Assembly: GCA_002316295.1 (NCBI GenBank)
Contig: DCDF01000294.1
Coordinates: 1 to 14,755 of the forward strand
Direction of reading: 5' to 3'
From: Syntrophaceae bacterium UBA1062
Lineage (GTDB): Bacteria > Desulfobacterota > Desulfomonilia > UBA1062
DNA length: 14,755 nucleotides
Shown here: positions 1 through 5,532 of the stretch, in pieces
Layout of the letters: each line of letters opens with the position of its first letter
Numbering within the stretch: position 1 is the first letter of the stretch
Notes under the pieces: model-generated
Database searches by the model: none
Told to the model about the DNA's origin: nothing
The model's input: only the letters and a program-made list of their open reading frames with translations
Program-made: the position numbers and the translations under genes

Positions 1-48
1 CTCTGGCGCAGCGCTTCTTCGGTCTTCTTGCGCTCGGTGATGTCACGG
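1..48. repeat. Copy A of a 48-bp perfect direct repeat (PAS linker)
   Basis: Bases 1-48 are identical to 382-429. The copies lie 381 bp (127 codons) apart, in the same frame of the PAS gene. On the minus strand they encode the end of a PAC domain and the linker, RDITERKKTEEALRQ. The sequence diverges immediately after base 48. Copy A could extend left of the window. Confidence 0.95.
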
Positions 49-1229
49 ACAACCCCGCTGAACCCTACCGGCTTCCCCTGAGCATCGTATTTCAGCGAAA
101 CAGATGCCGCCACAGGCAGCCTCCCACCGCTTTTATTGATGACCTCCCAGTCGAAGCCCGTCACAGGCTTGCCTGTGGTAAAGACCCGATGATACGTTTC
201 AAAGACCTTCCGGGCGTTCTGATGGTCGACAATCCGGTGGAAGTTCATTCCCTGCATCTCTTCGTCCGTGTATCCGAGCCTCGCCATGGCGACCGTATTG
301 AAGAATGTGAAGTTGCCCTTGAGATCCACCTCGTAGTAGGCCTCCTGCATGTTGTCCAGGATACTCCGGTAGCGTTCCTCGCTCTGGCGCAGCGCTTCTT
401 CGGTCTTCTTGCGCTCGGTGATGTCACGGGCCGTGATGACGAGCCCGTTGATCCCGGGGAAATCAATGAGGTTCTTGCCGATCGCCTCGAGGTGTATCCA
501 GCTGCCGTCGAATCTCCTCATCCGGAATTCGGTGGGCTGTCCGTCGTTGTGTATCCGATACACATCATCCAGCTCCCGCTGAATCGTGGGAACATCATCC
601 GGATGAATGAATTCCAGCGGGGATTTTCCGATCAGGTACCCGGCCGGATATTGGAAAATCCGCTCCACTGAAGGAGATTCGTATGAAAAAAGACCGTCCC
701 CGCTCAGGATGACAATAATATCGGATGCGTTCTGGATGAGCGATCTGAACCTCTCCTCGCTCGATCTGAGCTCGTCTTCCGCGCGCTTGCGTTCAGTAAT
801 GTCGCGGGCTATGCCCTGCACCGCATATGGATGTCCCCCCCGGTAGATTACCGTTGAGGTGGCTTCCACCCAGATATGGCCCCCATCCCGGCATTTGAAG
901 CGGTATTCCGCCGTGCTCTCCTGTAGGCCGGTCCTGAGCACCTCTTCTCGGGCTTTTGCCGCAGCCGCCGCTTGATCCTCGGATATCAGGTTCCAGAAAT
1001 TCAGATCGCCCAGGTGTTCTCTGCGGTACCCCAGCATCTTGAGGCCGATGTCGTTTACATCGAGTATACGGCCTTCCAGGTCCATAATGAAGACACCGTA
1101 AAAGGACCGGTCGAACAGGGCCCGATAGCGTTCCTCGCTCTCCCGTGCCGATTCCCGCGCACGGAGCAGCTCCTCCTCGAGTTTCTCGATTTTCCTCTTC
1201 AGGTCTCTATCCGTCTCCTGATGCTCCAT
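1..1229 (-). CDS. Multi-PAS sensor protein, probable histidine kinase or diguanylate cyclase (3' end outside window)
   Basis: An open frame of 409 codons starts at ATG 1229 and leaves the window without a stop. A GGAGGAG SD (1233-1239) lies just 3 nt upstream. Residues 1-35 are charged and heptad-like, a probable coiled coil (KRKIEKLEEELLRARES). Three PAS/PAC units follow, at about 36-147, 160-273 and 287-400. Each opens with SEERxRxL and closes with the PAC signature RDITERK; typical PAS motifs such as LGYRREHLGD and LGYTDEEMQG are visible. No signal peptide or membrane segment is seen, so the visible part should be cytoplasmic. In this family such tandem PAS arrays sense small ligands, redox state or oxygen and feed a C-terminal output domain, usually HisKA-HATPase or GGDEF. 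The output domain is not in the window, so the enzyme type is inferred only. Linkers 2 and 3 are identical at DNA level (see repeat). Confidence 0.9.
   Translation of the reverse strand, partial: MEHQETDRDLKRKIEKLEEELLRARESARESEERYRALFDRSFYGVFIMDLEGRILDVNDIGLKMLGYRREHLGDLNFWNLISEDQAAAAAKAREEVLRTGLQESTAEYRFKCRDGGHIWVEATSTVIYRGGHPYAVQGIARDITERKRAEDELRSSEERFRSLIQNASDIIVILSGDGLFSYESPSVERIFQYPAGYLIGKSPLEFIHPDDVPTIQRELDDVYRIHNDGQPTEFRMRRFDGSWIHLEAIGKNLIDFPGINGLVITARDITERKKTEEALRQSEERYRSILDNMQEAYYEVDLKGNFTFFNTVAMARLGYTDEEMQGMNFHRIVDHQNARKVFETYHRVFTTGKPVTGFDWEVINKSGGRLPVAASVSLKYDAQGKPVGFSGVVRDITERKKTEEALRQ
382..429. repeat. Copy B of the 48-bp perfect direct repeat (PAS linker)
   Basis: Second copy of the repeat at 1-48, at the junction of the second and third PAS units. 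The third linker of the gene (around 785-805, RDITERKRAEDELRSS) is related in protein but not identical in DNA. Confidence 0.95.
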
Positions 1230-1261
1230 TCACTCCTCCGCCCTTGAAACACGGGGCCCCT

Positions 1262-1278
1262 GTGCATGGTCATTGCAC
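1262..1278. promoter_or_regulatory. 17-bp inverted repeat, possible operator of the PAS gene
   Basis: GTGCA-N7-TGCAC, reading GTGCATGGTCATTGCAC, centred about 40 bp upstream of the PAS gene start. The 5-bp arms are perfect. Position and size suit a dimeric regulator, but a repeat this short can arise by chance. Confidence 0.3.
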
Positions 1279-1486
1279 GAAAAATATGGTGACTCCCATG
1301 GGGGAAAGGGGGGTCCCGCGCATACCACAGACCCGTTATCGGAATACCAGGGGTAAAAATCCAGATCATTATCGCTCCCCGATATCGATGGGTCGGATAT
1401 ACGAATCATCACACTGCGCTTTGTCTCTCGGGGTGCCGACACTGATGTCTTGTTCCGGGAGACAGGGCTGTGGAGCTCCTTGGCGG

Positions 1487-1514
1487 TTGCCTTTGGAAAG
1501 ATTCCTGTTATAAT
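1487..1514 (+). promoter_or_regulatory. Sigma-70-type promoter of the exported-protein gene
   Basis: The -35 box is TTGCCT (1487-1492, 4 of 6 to consensus) and the -10 box is a perfect TATAAT (1509-1514), with a 16-bp spacer. Transcription would start near 1521, giving a leader of about 70 nt before the ATG at 1592. Confidence 0.6.
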
Positions 1515-1591
1515 ATTAAATACCGGATATTATCGGCTTCCCGGGTGAGGTGTCGAACTGAACATGCTGTGAAAGGAGGGGGTTCACGGTG

Positions 1592-1996
1592 ATGAAAAAA
1601 GCGATGTTTCTGCTCGCCATTGTGATGTTTCCTTTGTCCGCTGCCGCCATGCAGCCTTTGGACGAAACAGACCTCTCGCTTATCACAGGCCGGTCTGGTG
1701 TGAGCTTTTTCGTCGATGTCACCATGGACATCCACATCGACACCCTGGCGTGGGGAGACTCCGACGGGCTCGCCCCGGGCCCGTACAATCCATGGAACAT
1801 CGAGGCATCCGGCGGTTACGTGGGGGTGACCAACTTCACCATGAACGGCCTGTCCGTGAGGCCCTACTTCGCGGACCCATTCTCCACATACACCGTGTCC
1901 CCCAACTCGGTGAGCTTCTGGCCGCAGGCGTCCACCATCGATGTGCATAACGGAATTCCCTATTACCGGGTTCATGCCGGACCCGGACGCCACTGA
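1592..1996 (+). CDS. Short exported protein, DUF6160-like N-terminus
   Basis: 134 residues from ATG 1592; a GTG directly before it (1589) would add one residue. The SD AAGGAGG (1573-1579) is strong. Residues 1-19 form a typical signal peptide (MKK, hydrophobic core, SAAA-M), so the product should reach the periplasm or outer surface. The mature N-terminus, MQPLDETDLSLITGRSGVSF, matches the 'L-D-x-x-L-x-x-I/V-T-G-x-x-G-V' pattern of exported beta-rich proteins of the DUF6160 type, followed by HIDTLAWGDSDG. Their function is unknown; some are linked to pilus or surface systems. As I remember the family it is longer, and the tail here (NGIPYYRVHAGPGRH) does not look like its usual end, so a C-terminal truncation or frameshift is possible. 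The gene converges on the MfnB-like gene with only 27 nt between stops. Confidence 0.7.
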   Translation: MKKAMFLLAIVMFPLSAAAMQPLDETDLSLITGRSGVSFFVDVTMDIHIDTLAWGDSDGLAPGPYNPWNIEASGGYVGVTNFTMNGLSVRPYFADPFSTYTVSPNSVSFWPQASTIDVHNGIPYYRVHAGPGRH

Positions 1997-1999
1997 GAA

Positions 2000-2015
2000 G
2001 ACCGCCTCTGCGGTC
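2000..2015. terminator. Small hairpin between convergent genes, possible shared terminator
   Basis: GACCGC-CTCT-GCGGTC forms a perfect 6-bp GC-rich stem with a 4-nt loop. On the minus strand it starts 8 nt after the TGA of the MfnB-like gene and is followed by TTCT, a weak T-tract. On the plus strand it lies just after the exported-protein stop, with no T-run. It is probably a weak terminator for the minus-strand gene. Confidence 0.4.
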
Positions 2016-2023
2016 GGCATAGA

Positions 2024-2752
2024 TCACCGGGGAATCGAGTCTGCAAGCGTTCGGACAATTTCCGCCCTCACATCGCCAGGCCTGCCGCTTTTGGTCCGAG
2101 CGCAGGCCGCTTCCCTGACACCGGCCACATCCACTCCAGTGGGCCAGAGCCGGTACAGGTCGTCCCGGGATATGAAGCCGGCGATCCACAGCTGTTTTTT
2201 CAGTACATGGCACCGGGATGCGAGTGATGAGATGTCTCCCGGTCTGCAGTAATCGAGAATACCTTTGCCCAGCAGCTTGTTGTAGATGTCTATGACGAGG
2301 CCGTCGGCCTTGATTGCCTGGAGCAGCTCCATTCCATCTTCAAAGGGATTGAAGTAACGGCGCATATCGGTATCCGCATATGCTACGGGCATGACCTGCC
2401 TGTCCGGGTGGAACCTCTTGACTGACCGTACGATCGAGTCTCCCAGGTAAGCCGCGGCCTTCAGAGGCAGCTCTGCGATGCCGAACAGCACGATATCGGC
2501 GCCTGACGTCGCTGCACCCACCGCAGCCTGACAGGAAAGGGCACGGTCATACGGCCTCTCTCCGATATTCGTGGATACCGGAATGTGGGGGTATCCAGAC
2601 TGATGAATCTTCCGACGTATCCCGAAGATGTTCAGGGGATAGGTGGTTCCTGATGCCGAAGCCGGATATTCGGCATCTATGATGTGGGCGCCGCCCTTTG
2701 CCGCTTCGATAGCCTCCTTAGGCCCGCGAACCTTTACCAGGAGCCTCTGCAT
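2024..2752 (-). CDS. Divergent MfnB-family protein ((5-formylfuran-3-yl)methyl phosphate synthase-like)
   Basis: 242 residues, close to the family's ~235. The start is ATG 2752 with a weak AGGTAG site. Fold hallmarks of MfnB (DUF556, TIM barrel) are present in order: LLVKVRGPKEAIEAAKGGAHIID (1-26), STNIGERPYD (60-69), QAAVGAATSGAD (75-86), LVIDIYNK (152-159), and GVDVAGVREAAC (206-217). MfnB makes the furan phosphate precursor of methanofuran from two glyceraldehyde-3-phosphates in methanogens and methylotrophs. By my alignment from memory, Asp26, Asp155 and Lys159 match catalytic or conserved residues. The lysine after IID(V/L) is Glu28 here, and the barrel lysine of 'IKVGL' is Leu89. No other methanofuran or tetrahydromethanopterin gene is in the window. 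I therefore call the family but not the activity; a paralogue with another reaction is likely. Confidence 0.75.
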   Translation of the reverse strand: MQRLLVKVRGPKEAIEAAKGGAHIIDAEYPASASGTTYPLNIFGIRRKIHQSGYPHIPVSTNIGERPYDRALSCQAAVGAATSGADIVLFGIAELPLKAAAYLGDSIVRSVKRFHPDRQVMPVAYADTDMRRYFNPFEDGMELLQAIKADGLVIDIYNKLLGKGILDYCRPGDISSLASRCHVLKKQLWIAGFISRDDLYRLWPTGVDVAGVREAACARTKSGRPGDVRAEIVRTLADSIPR

Positions 2753-2767
2753 AATCTACCTGTAATA

Positions 2768-2785
2768 GCCGGAGCCGGCTCCGGC
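2768..2785. promoter_or_regulatory. 18-bp perfect palindrome upstream of the MfnB-like gene
   Basis: GCCGGAGCCGGCTCCGGC reads identically on both strands, with no loop. It lies 16 bp upstream of the MfnB-like ATG, in the region shared with the divergent 75-residue gene. The position suits a repressor operator or a leader structure over the translation start. Confidence 0.4.
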
Positions 2786-2849
2786 AAGGGGCGGAAACAC
2801 CCGGTGCGCAAGGTCGCGATGCGAAGACGCCCGGATATCCGTGTGCCAT

Positions 2850-2878
2850 TTGATAAAGAGCGCACGAGCGCCTAATAA
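2850..2878 (+). promoter_or_regulatory. Possible sigma-70 promoter for the 75-residue gene
   Basis: TTGATA (2850-2855, 5 of 6 to the -35 consensus), a 17-bp spacer, then TAATAA (2873-2878, 3 of 6 to the -10 consensus). Transcription would start near 2885, giving a very short leader. The -10 match is poor, so confidence is low. Confidence 0.3.
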
Positions 2879-2892
2879 AAGTCACAGGGGAT

Positions 2893-3120
2893 ATGGCGGC
2901 CATGTACAGGCTTATCGAAGGAACAGAGAAAGAAGGCTATGCAAGAGGCTTCGGGCTCACCGAGAGCGGTGCGCACGAAGAGGTCGATGTCCCTGTCAGA
3001 GACGGCAGACCGGTTGACAGAAACGGGATTCCTCTCGAACCGGACAACAAACTGATCACCTTGGGAGACACCAGATGTGAGTCTTTCCTGGGCGGCACGC
3101 TCTTTGTGGTAGTGGAGTAG
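2893..3120 (+). CDS. Small hypothetical protein, 75 residues
   Basis: I do not recognise this family. The frame from ATG 2893 gives an acidic, soluble-looking protein with balanced composition and a glycine/valine-rich end (SFLGGTLFVVVE). There are no membrane segments, signal peptide or metal-binding cysteine cluster (one Cys, in DTRCESF). AGGGG at 2886-2890 is too close to ATG 2893 and better spaced for ATG 2902, which would give 72 residues. Frames on the opposite strand over the same bases are Arg/Ser-rich and look like shadows. The gene is divergent from the MfnB-like gene, sharing a 140-bp region with a palindrome, so co-regulation is possible but unproven. Confidence 0.5.
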   Translation: MAAMYRLIEGTEKEGYARGFGLTESGAHEEVDVPVRDGRPVDRNGIPLEPDNKLITLGDTRCESFLGGTLFVVVE

Positions 3121-3268
3121 AGGGCTCCTGTGCATACAGCCTTGCCTGCAGAGACAGGCGTCTCTCCCGGCGTGAGGGCGCATGCGCGCAACGGGTCCCG
3201 CCGATGCGGACACGGGCGGCGCGAGGGGCGATCCTCCGAGGCCCCCTGCGCATCTCCCGTCCTCATCC
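3121..3268. other. Intergenic gap between convergent genes, no gene seen
   Basis: The only notable structure is a pair of alternative small hairpins. AGAGAC-AGGC-GTCTCT (3150-3165) is a perfect 6-bp stem and overlaps a competing GCCTG/CAGGC pair just upstream. Neither is followed by a T-tract on either strand, so I do not call a terminator. Confidence 0.4.
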
Positions 3269-3373
3269 TTACGAGGATATGATCAGCGCCCTCAAGACGG
3301 ACATGAGGACAGTGACGCCTGTGAGAACGGCGATGATTGTACGTGTCGCGTATTTGAGCCGTGTCTGTCTCAT
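3269..3373 (-). CDS. 34-residue single-span membrane microprotein
   Basis: ATG 3373 to TAA 3269 encodes a basic N-terminus (MRQTRLKYATR, net positive) followed by one hydrophobic span of about 20 residues (TIIAVLTGVTVLMSVLRALI). The charge pattern predicts an N-in, single-pass inner-membrane protein. It starts 12 nt after the stop of the ferric-reductase-like gene and has its own SD (AAGGA, 8 nt before ATG), which supports translation as the last gene of that operon. Small single-span subunits often stabilise haem-containing membrane oxidoreductases (CydX is the known case); a similar role here is inference. I know no named family for it. Confidence 0.6.
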   Translation of the reverse strand: MRQTRLKYATRTIIAVLTGVTVLMSVLRALIISS

Positions 3374-3385
3374 TCCCTCTTTCCT

Positions 3386-4702
3386 TCAGTCGAGAAACGA
3401 GAAGATTTCCAGCCTGATCTGCCGGTCCGCCACGTTCAGAGACCTCAGGGCGTCGACCACGGAGTCTGCCAATCCGGGCGGGCCGCAGACGTAAAAGACC
3501 TTCCCCTGAAGATCCTCTCCGCACAGCCGCCGGATCTTTTCCCGTCCCAGAAGCCCGGTTTCCCCTCTCCAGCCGGGCGACGGCCCACTCAACACATGAA
3601 CCACCCGAAGCGACGGGTACCCTCCGGCCTCGATCTCCGCAAGCTCACGGGCGAAGACGATCTGCTCCTCATCCCTGTTTGCATAGAGAAGGAGCACGGA
3701 CCGGTTGTCTTTCGTGTCCCTCATGTGCCGGATCATGCTCATGAGCGGCGTGATGCCGATCCCCCCCGCAATGAAGACCAAATCCCTTTCCTGAGGATGC
3801 AGGACATAGGAAAAGCGCCCGAACGCTCCATGAACCGCGGCCGTGTCTCCCGGCCGGGTCTCGCCTATCGTGGAGGTGAAGTCGCCCAGGGCTTTGATGG
3901 TGGAGCTCACATACTCTCTTCGGGCAGGAGACGAAGAGATTGTCCAGTGGTGCTCCTCTTCAGGAAGGTTCCGGCCGCGGAAAAAAGTGATGAACTGAAA
4001 CTGCCCGGGCAGATAATCGAAAACAGGACCTCCCTTCTGCGGCGCCAGTTTGACGGTCCATACCCCCTCCGCCTCCGGAATCACCTCGGTTACCCGGTAT
4101 GCGTGCTTTCTGAGAAGCACCGGCCTGATGATCCGGTGATAGGCGAACGTGAGAAAGACCGCAGCCAGCCCCGTAATCCACATCACCCGCATCGCAGCGA
4201 GGTTCAAGTCCATTCCTGTCAGGTAGCTGTGGATGAACGCAAACACGATGGCCAGAGGTGAGAGCACGTCGTGAATGATCCTCCAGCGCTCGAACGTGAG
4301 CCCCAGCGGCCGCTGATACACACTCAGGATGATGCTGACCGCCAGAAGCACAAGAGCGACCCTGCCCAGCCAGATGTGCCAGGAGACATTCAACCCGGTC
4401 ACAAGCCCCCAGTTCCCGCTCCCGGAGGCCAGGAGGAGAGGATGTGACAGAACCAGCAGCAGGGCGAATATCCCCATATGCCTGTGATACCGGATGAGGA
4501 TATCGAACCCGAACGGCCGTTCGATCCATCTGATGCGTGATGCGAGGAAGACCTGCAGGACCAGAATCATGAAGCCGAGCAGAGCGAAATTCCTGCCCAT
4601 CTCATAGACGATGTTCCGGTATGGATACCCGAACAGCGACGCGTATATGACCGGGATCAGAGCCGCAGCCATATAAAGAATAACGATCAGAAACCCTTTC
4701 AT
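3386..4702 (-). CDS. Ferric-reductase-like membrane flavohaem oxidoreductase (FRD + FAD/NAD-binding domains)
   Basis: 438 residues from ATG 4702. A GTG at 4717 would add 5 residues but has no SD; ATG 4702 has GGGAA just upstream and overlaps the preceding stop as ATGA. Residues 1-200 hold about six hydrophobic spans with the paired haem-ligand histidines of the ferric reductase/NOX transmembrane domain: His75 (YHRHMG), His87 (LSHP), His144 (RIIHD) and His158 (FIHSYL). The cytoplasmic half has PGQF, the FAD motif HWTISSSP (about 252-259), the pyridine-nucleotide motif AGGIGITP (about 312-319), and YVCGPPG (about 404-410). Family knowledge: electrons pass from NAD(P)H to FAD, through two b haems and across the membrane to an acceptor such as Fe(III), oxygen or a partner protein. 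The natural acceptor cannot be read from sequence. The operon context includes a CxxCH protein upstream and a microprotein downstream. Confidence 0.9.
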   Translation of the reverse strand: MKGFLIVILYMAAALIPVIYASLFGYPYRNIVYEMGRNFALLGFMILVLQVFLASRIRWIERPFGFDILIRYHRHMGIFALLLVLSHPLLLASGSGNWGLVTGLNVSWHIWLGRVALVLLAVSIILSVYQRPLGLTFERWRIIHDVLSPLAIVFAFIHSYLTGMDLNLAAMRVMWITGLAAVFLTFAYHRIIRPVLLRKHAYRVTEVIPEAEGVWTVKLAPQKGGPVFDYLPGQFQFITFFRGRNLPEEEHHWTISSSPARREYVSSTIKALGDFTSTIGETRPGDTAAVHGAFGRFSYVLHPQERDLVFIAGGIGITPLMSMIRHMRDTKDNRSVLLLYANRDEEQIVFARELAEIEAGGYPSLRVVHVLSGPSPGWRGETGLLGREKIRRLCGEDLQGKVFYVCGPPGLADSVVDALRSLNVADRQIRLEIFSFLD

Positions 4703-4818
4703 ATTCCCGAGAAACACTGCATGGAGAGAGATTTCTCAAACAGCGCATACGGTCCTGGGGAGCAAAGCCTCTCTGCATGGCCGGCAGCCCTTCTCCTCTG
4801 CCTGTTCATTTCAGTCAT
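4699..4818 (-). CDS. 39-codon ORF linking the CxxCH and ferric-reductase-like genes
   Basis: ATG 4818 to TGA 4699. It begins 4 nt after the stop of the CxxCH gene, has a purine-rich SD (GGAAGGGG) about 9 nt upstream, and its stop overlaps the ferric-reductase start as ATGA. The product is basic near the start (NRQRRRAAGHAER) with two cysteines (LCSPGPYALF and MQCFSGI), and is not hydrophobic. I do not recognise it. The tight packing suggests translational coupling, so it may be a leader that carries ribosomes into the reductase gene rather than a functional protein. Confidence 0.4.
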   Translation of the reverse strand: MTEMNRQRRRAAGHAERLCSPGPYALFEKSLSMQCFSGI

Positions 4819-4822
4819 GTGT

Positions 4823-5179
4823 TCATTCCCCTTCCCGGAAAAGCGGATCACGGTGTTCTCCGCCGGCATGACAGCGGATGCAGGATGGGTCCCTGTCCGT
4901 CTCCGGGATATCCGATCCGGATTTTGCATCATCGCGGCCCGCGAAAAAGAATCCCAGACCGGGCCCGGAGCTCATGGCTTCCGGCATTTCCCAAGGTGTT
5001 TCTTTTCGGAGGCCTCCTTGAATGCCGGAGTCATCCTCTCCTGAGCATGTCCAGGGAGAATAGGGGCAGGAGCAGTCCGACCCTCCGGACATCCCGGCGT
5101 CATTCACCGTGGCGAAGTGCAGAACCGCCAGTACAAGAAATCCGGCAACAGCAAGAAGAAAGACGCGCGGCTCTCTCAC
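4823..5179 (-). CDS. Small membrane-anchored CxxCH protein, possible monohaem c-type cytochrome
   Basis: 118 residues from GTG 5179. AGGAG sits only 1 nt upstream and GGGAG sits 12 nt upstream, so the SD is imperfect; an in-frame stop seven to fourteen codons upstream rules out a longer protein. Residues 6-24 are a hydrophobic span (VFLLAVAGFLVLAVLHFAT), a signal anchor. The rest is polar and should face the periplasm. CIRCH at 100-104 is a canonical haem c attachment motif. Three more cysteines lie at 36, 38 and 45 (CSC, TC). Only 14 residues follow the haem motif, so a standard class I cytochrome fold with a distal Met is not present. It leads the operon with the ferric-reductase-like gene, consistent with periplasmic electron exchange. 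The alternative is that CIRCH is fortuitous and the protein binds another metal. Confidence 0.55.
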   Translation of the reverse strand: MREPRVFLLAVAGFLVLAVLHFATVNDAGMSGGSDCSCPYSPWTCSGEDDSGIQGGLRKETPWEMPEAMSSGPGLGFFFAGRDDAKSGSDIPETDRDPSCIRCHAGGEHRDPLFREGE

Positions 5180-5217
5180 GCTCCTACCCGTACTCCCTTC
5201 AGAACCGACCCGTGACT

Positions 5218-5233
5218 AACAAGAAGCATACCA
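5218..5233 (-). promoter_or_regulatory. Possible sigma-54 promoter of the redox operon
   Basis: Minus-strand TGGTATGCTTCTTGTT resembles the sigma-54 consensus TGGCACG-N4-TTGCW. The GG of the -24 element is present and the -12 element is TTGTT, so the usual GC is GT. The start site would fall about 25-30 nt before the GTG at 5179, a sensible leader length. An enhancer-binding-protein site was not identified. Confidence 0.35.
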
Positions 5234-5374
5234 GGTCCAAAGCAGGAATTATCATGTGTTTTATTGATGGGTTACCGGCTCATGAAGAACATGGCCGGAC
5301 TTATTACTGTTCAGCGGGACTGCACACGTCCTGCCGCACAGGAATGTTTTCAGGCCCCGGCCGGCGGCAAAGAC

Positions 5375-5428
5375 GTCCGGCAACCGGACCATGCATCCGG
5401 GCGGCACTGCATCTTCCGGGATGCATGG
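5375..5428. repeat. Cluster of inverted repeats upstream of glgX
   Basis: GTCCGG-CAA-CCGGAC (5375-5389) is a perfect 6-bp stem with a 3-nt loop. It abuts and slightly overlaps CCATGCATCC (5389-5398), which pairs perfectly with GGATGCATGG (5419-5428) across a 20-nt loop; a few more G-C pairs can form after one bulge. There is no T-tract, so these are not obvious terminators. Confidence 0.6.
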
Positions 5429-5532
5429 ACTGATGCTGGCAATGCCGCAATGCATGTGATACATTCACCTTCACGTTCGCTCAAGTCTCCTTCGGGCGAA
5501 CAGACGGCGGGACCGGGCTGTAAGAGGAGCGG

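Larger units (their letters stand above)
1230..1591. other. Intergenic regulatory region between divergent genes
   Basis: These 362 bases separate the minus-strand PAS gene from the plus-strand exported-protein gene. They hold an inverted repeat near the PAS gene (1262-1278), a sigma-70-like promoter (1487-1514) and the SD of the exported-protein gene. Short C/G runs occur around 1297-1317 (CCCATGGGGG, GGGGGG). I see no tRNA, recognised riboswitch or credible protein gene. A 70-codon minus-strand frame at 1230-1442 has no family resemblance and is not called. Confidence 0.7.

Noticed and set aside
1377..1400. Palindromic stretch around CGATATCG and CCCGATATCGATGGGTCGG as a possible riboswitch or operator
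   Set aside because: The symmetry is short and broken. I compared it with the GEMM (cyclic-di-GMP) pattern by eye and found no match.
1230..1442. 70-codon minus-strand frame ending at the PAS gene SD
   Set aside because: It starts at a GTG without a clear SD, has no recognisable motif, and covers a region with promoter-like and repeat features.
1508..2020. Minus-strand 170-codon frame opposite the exported-protein gene
   Set aside because: The plus strand has a promoter, SD, signal peptide and family motif. The minus frame is His/Gly/Arg-rich and shows nothing recognisable.
3182..4261. Long plus-strand frame of 359 codons
   Set aside because: It lies antisense to the ferric-reductase-like gene, whose domains and motifs are unmistakable. 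The plus-strand product is Arg/Pro/His-rich with no family motifs.
4777..5433. 218-codon plus-strand frame across the redox operon promoter
   Set aside because: It is antisense to the CxxCH gene and rich in Arg, Pro, Ser and His. The later part (from about 5254) has no supporting SD or homology.
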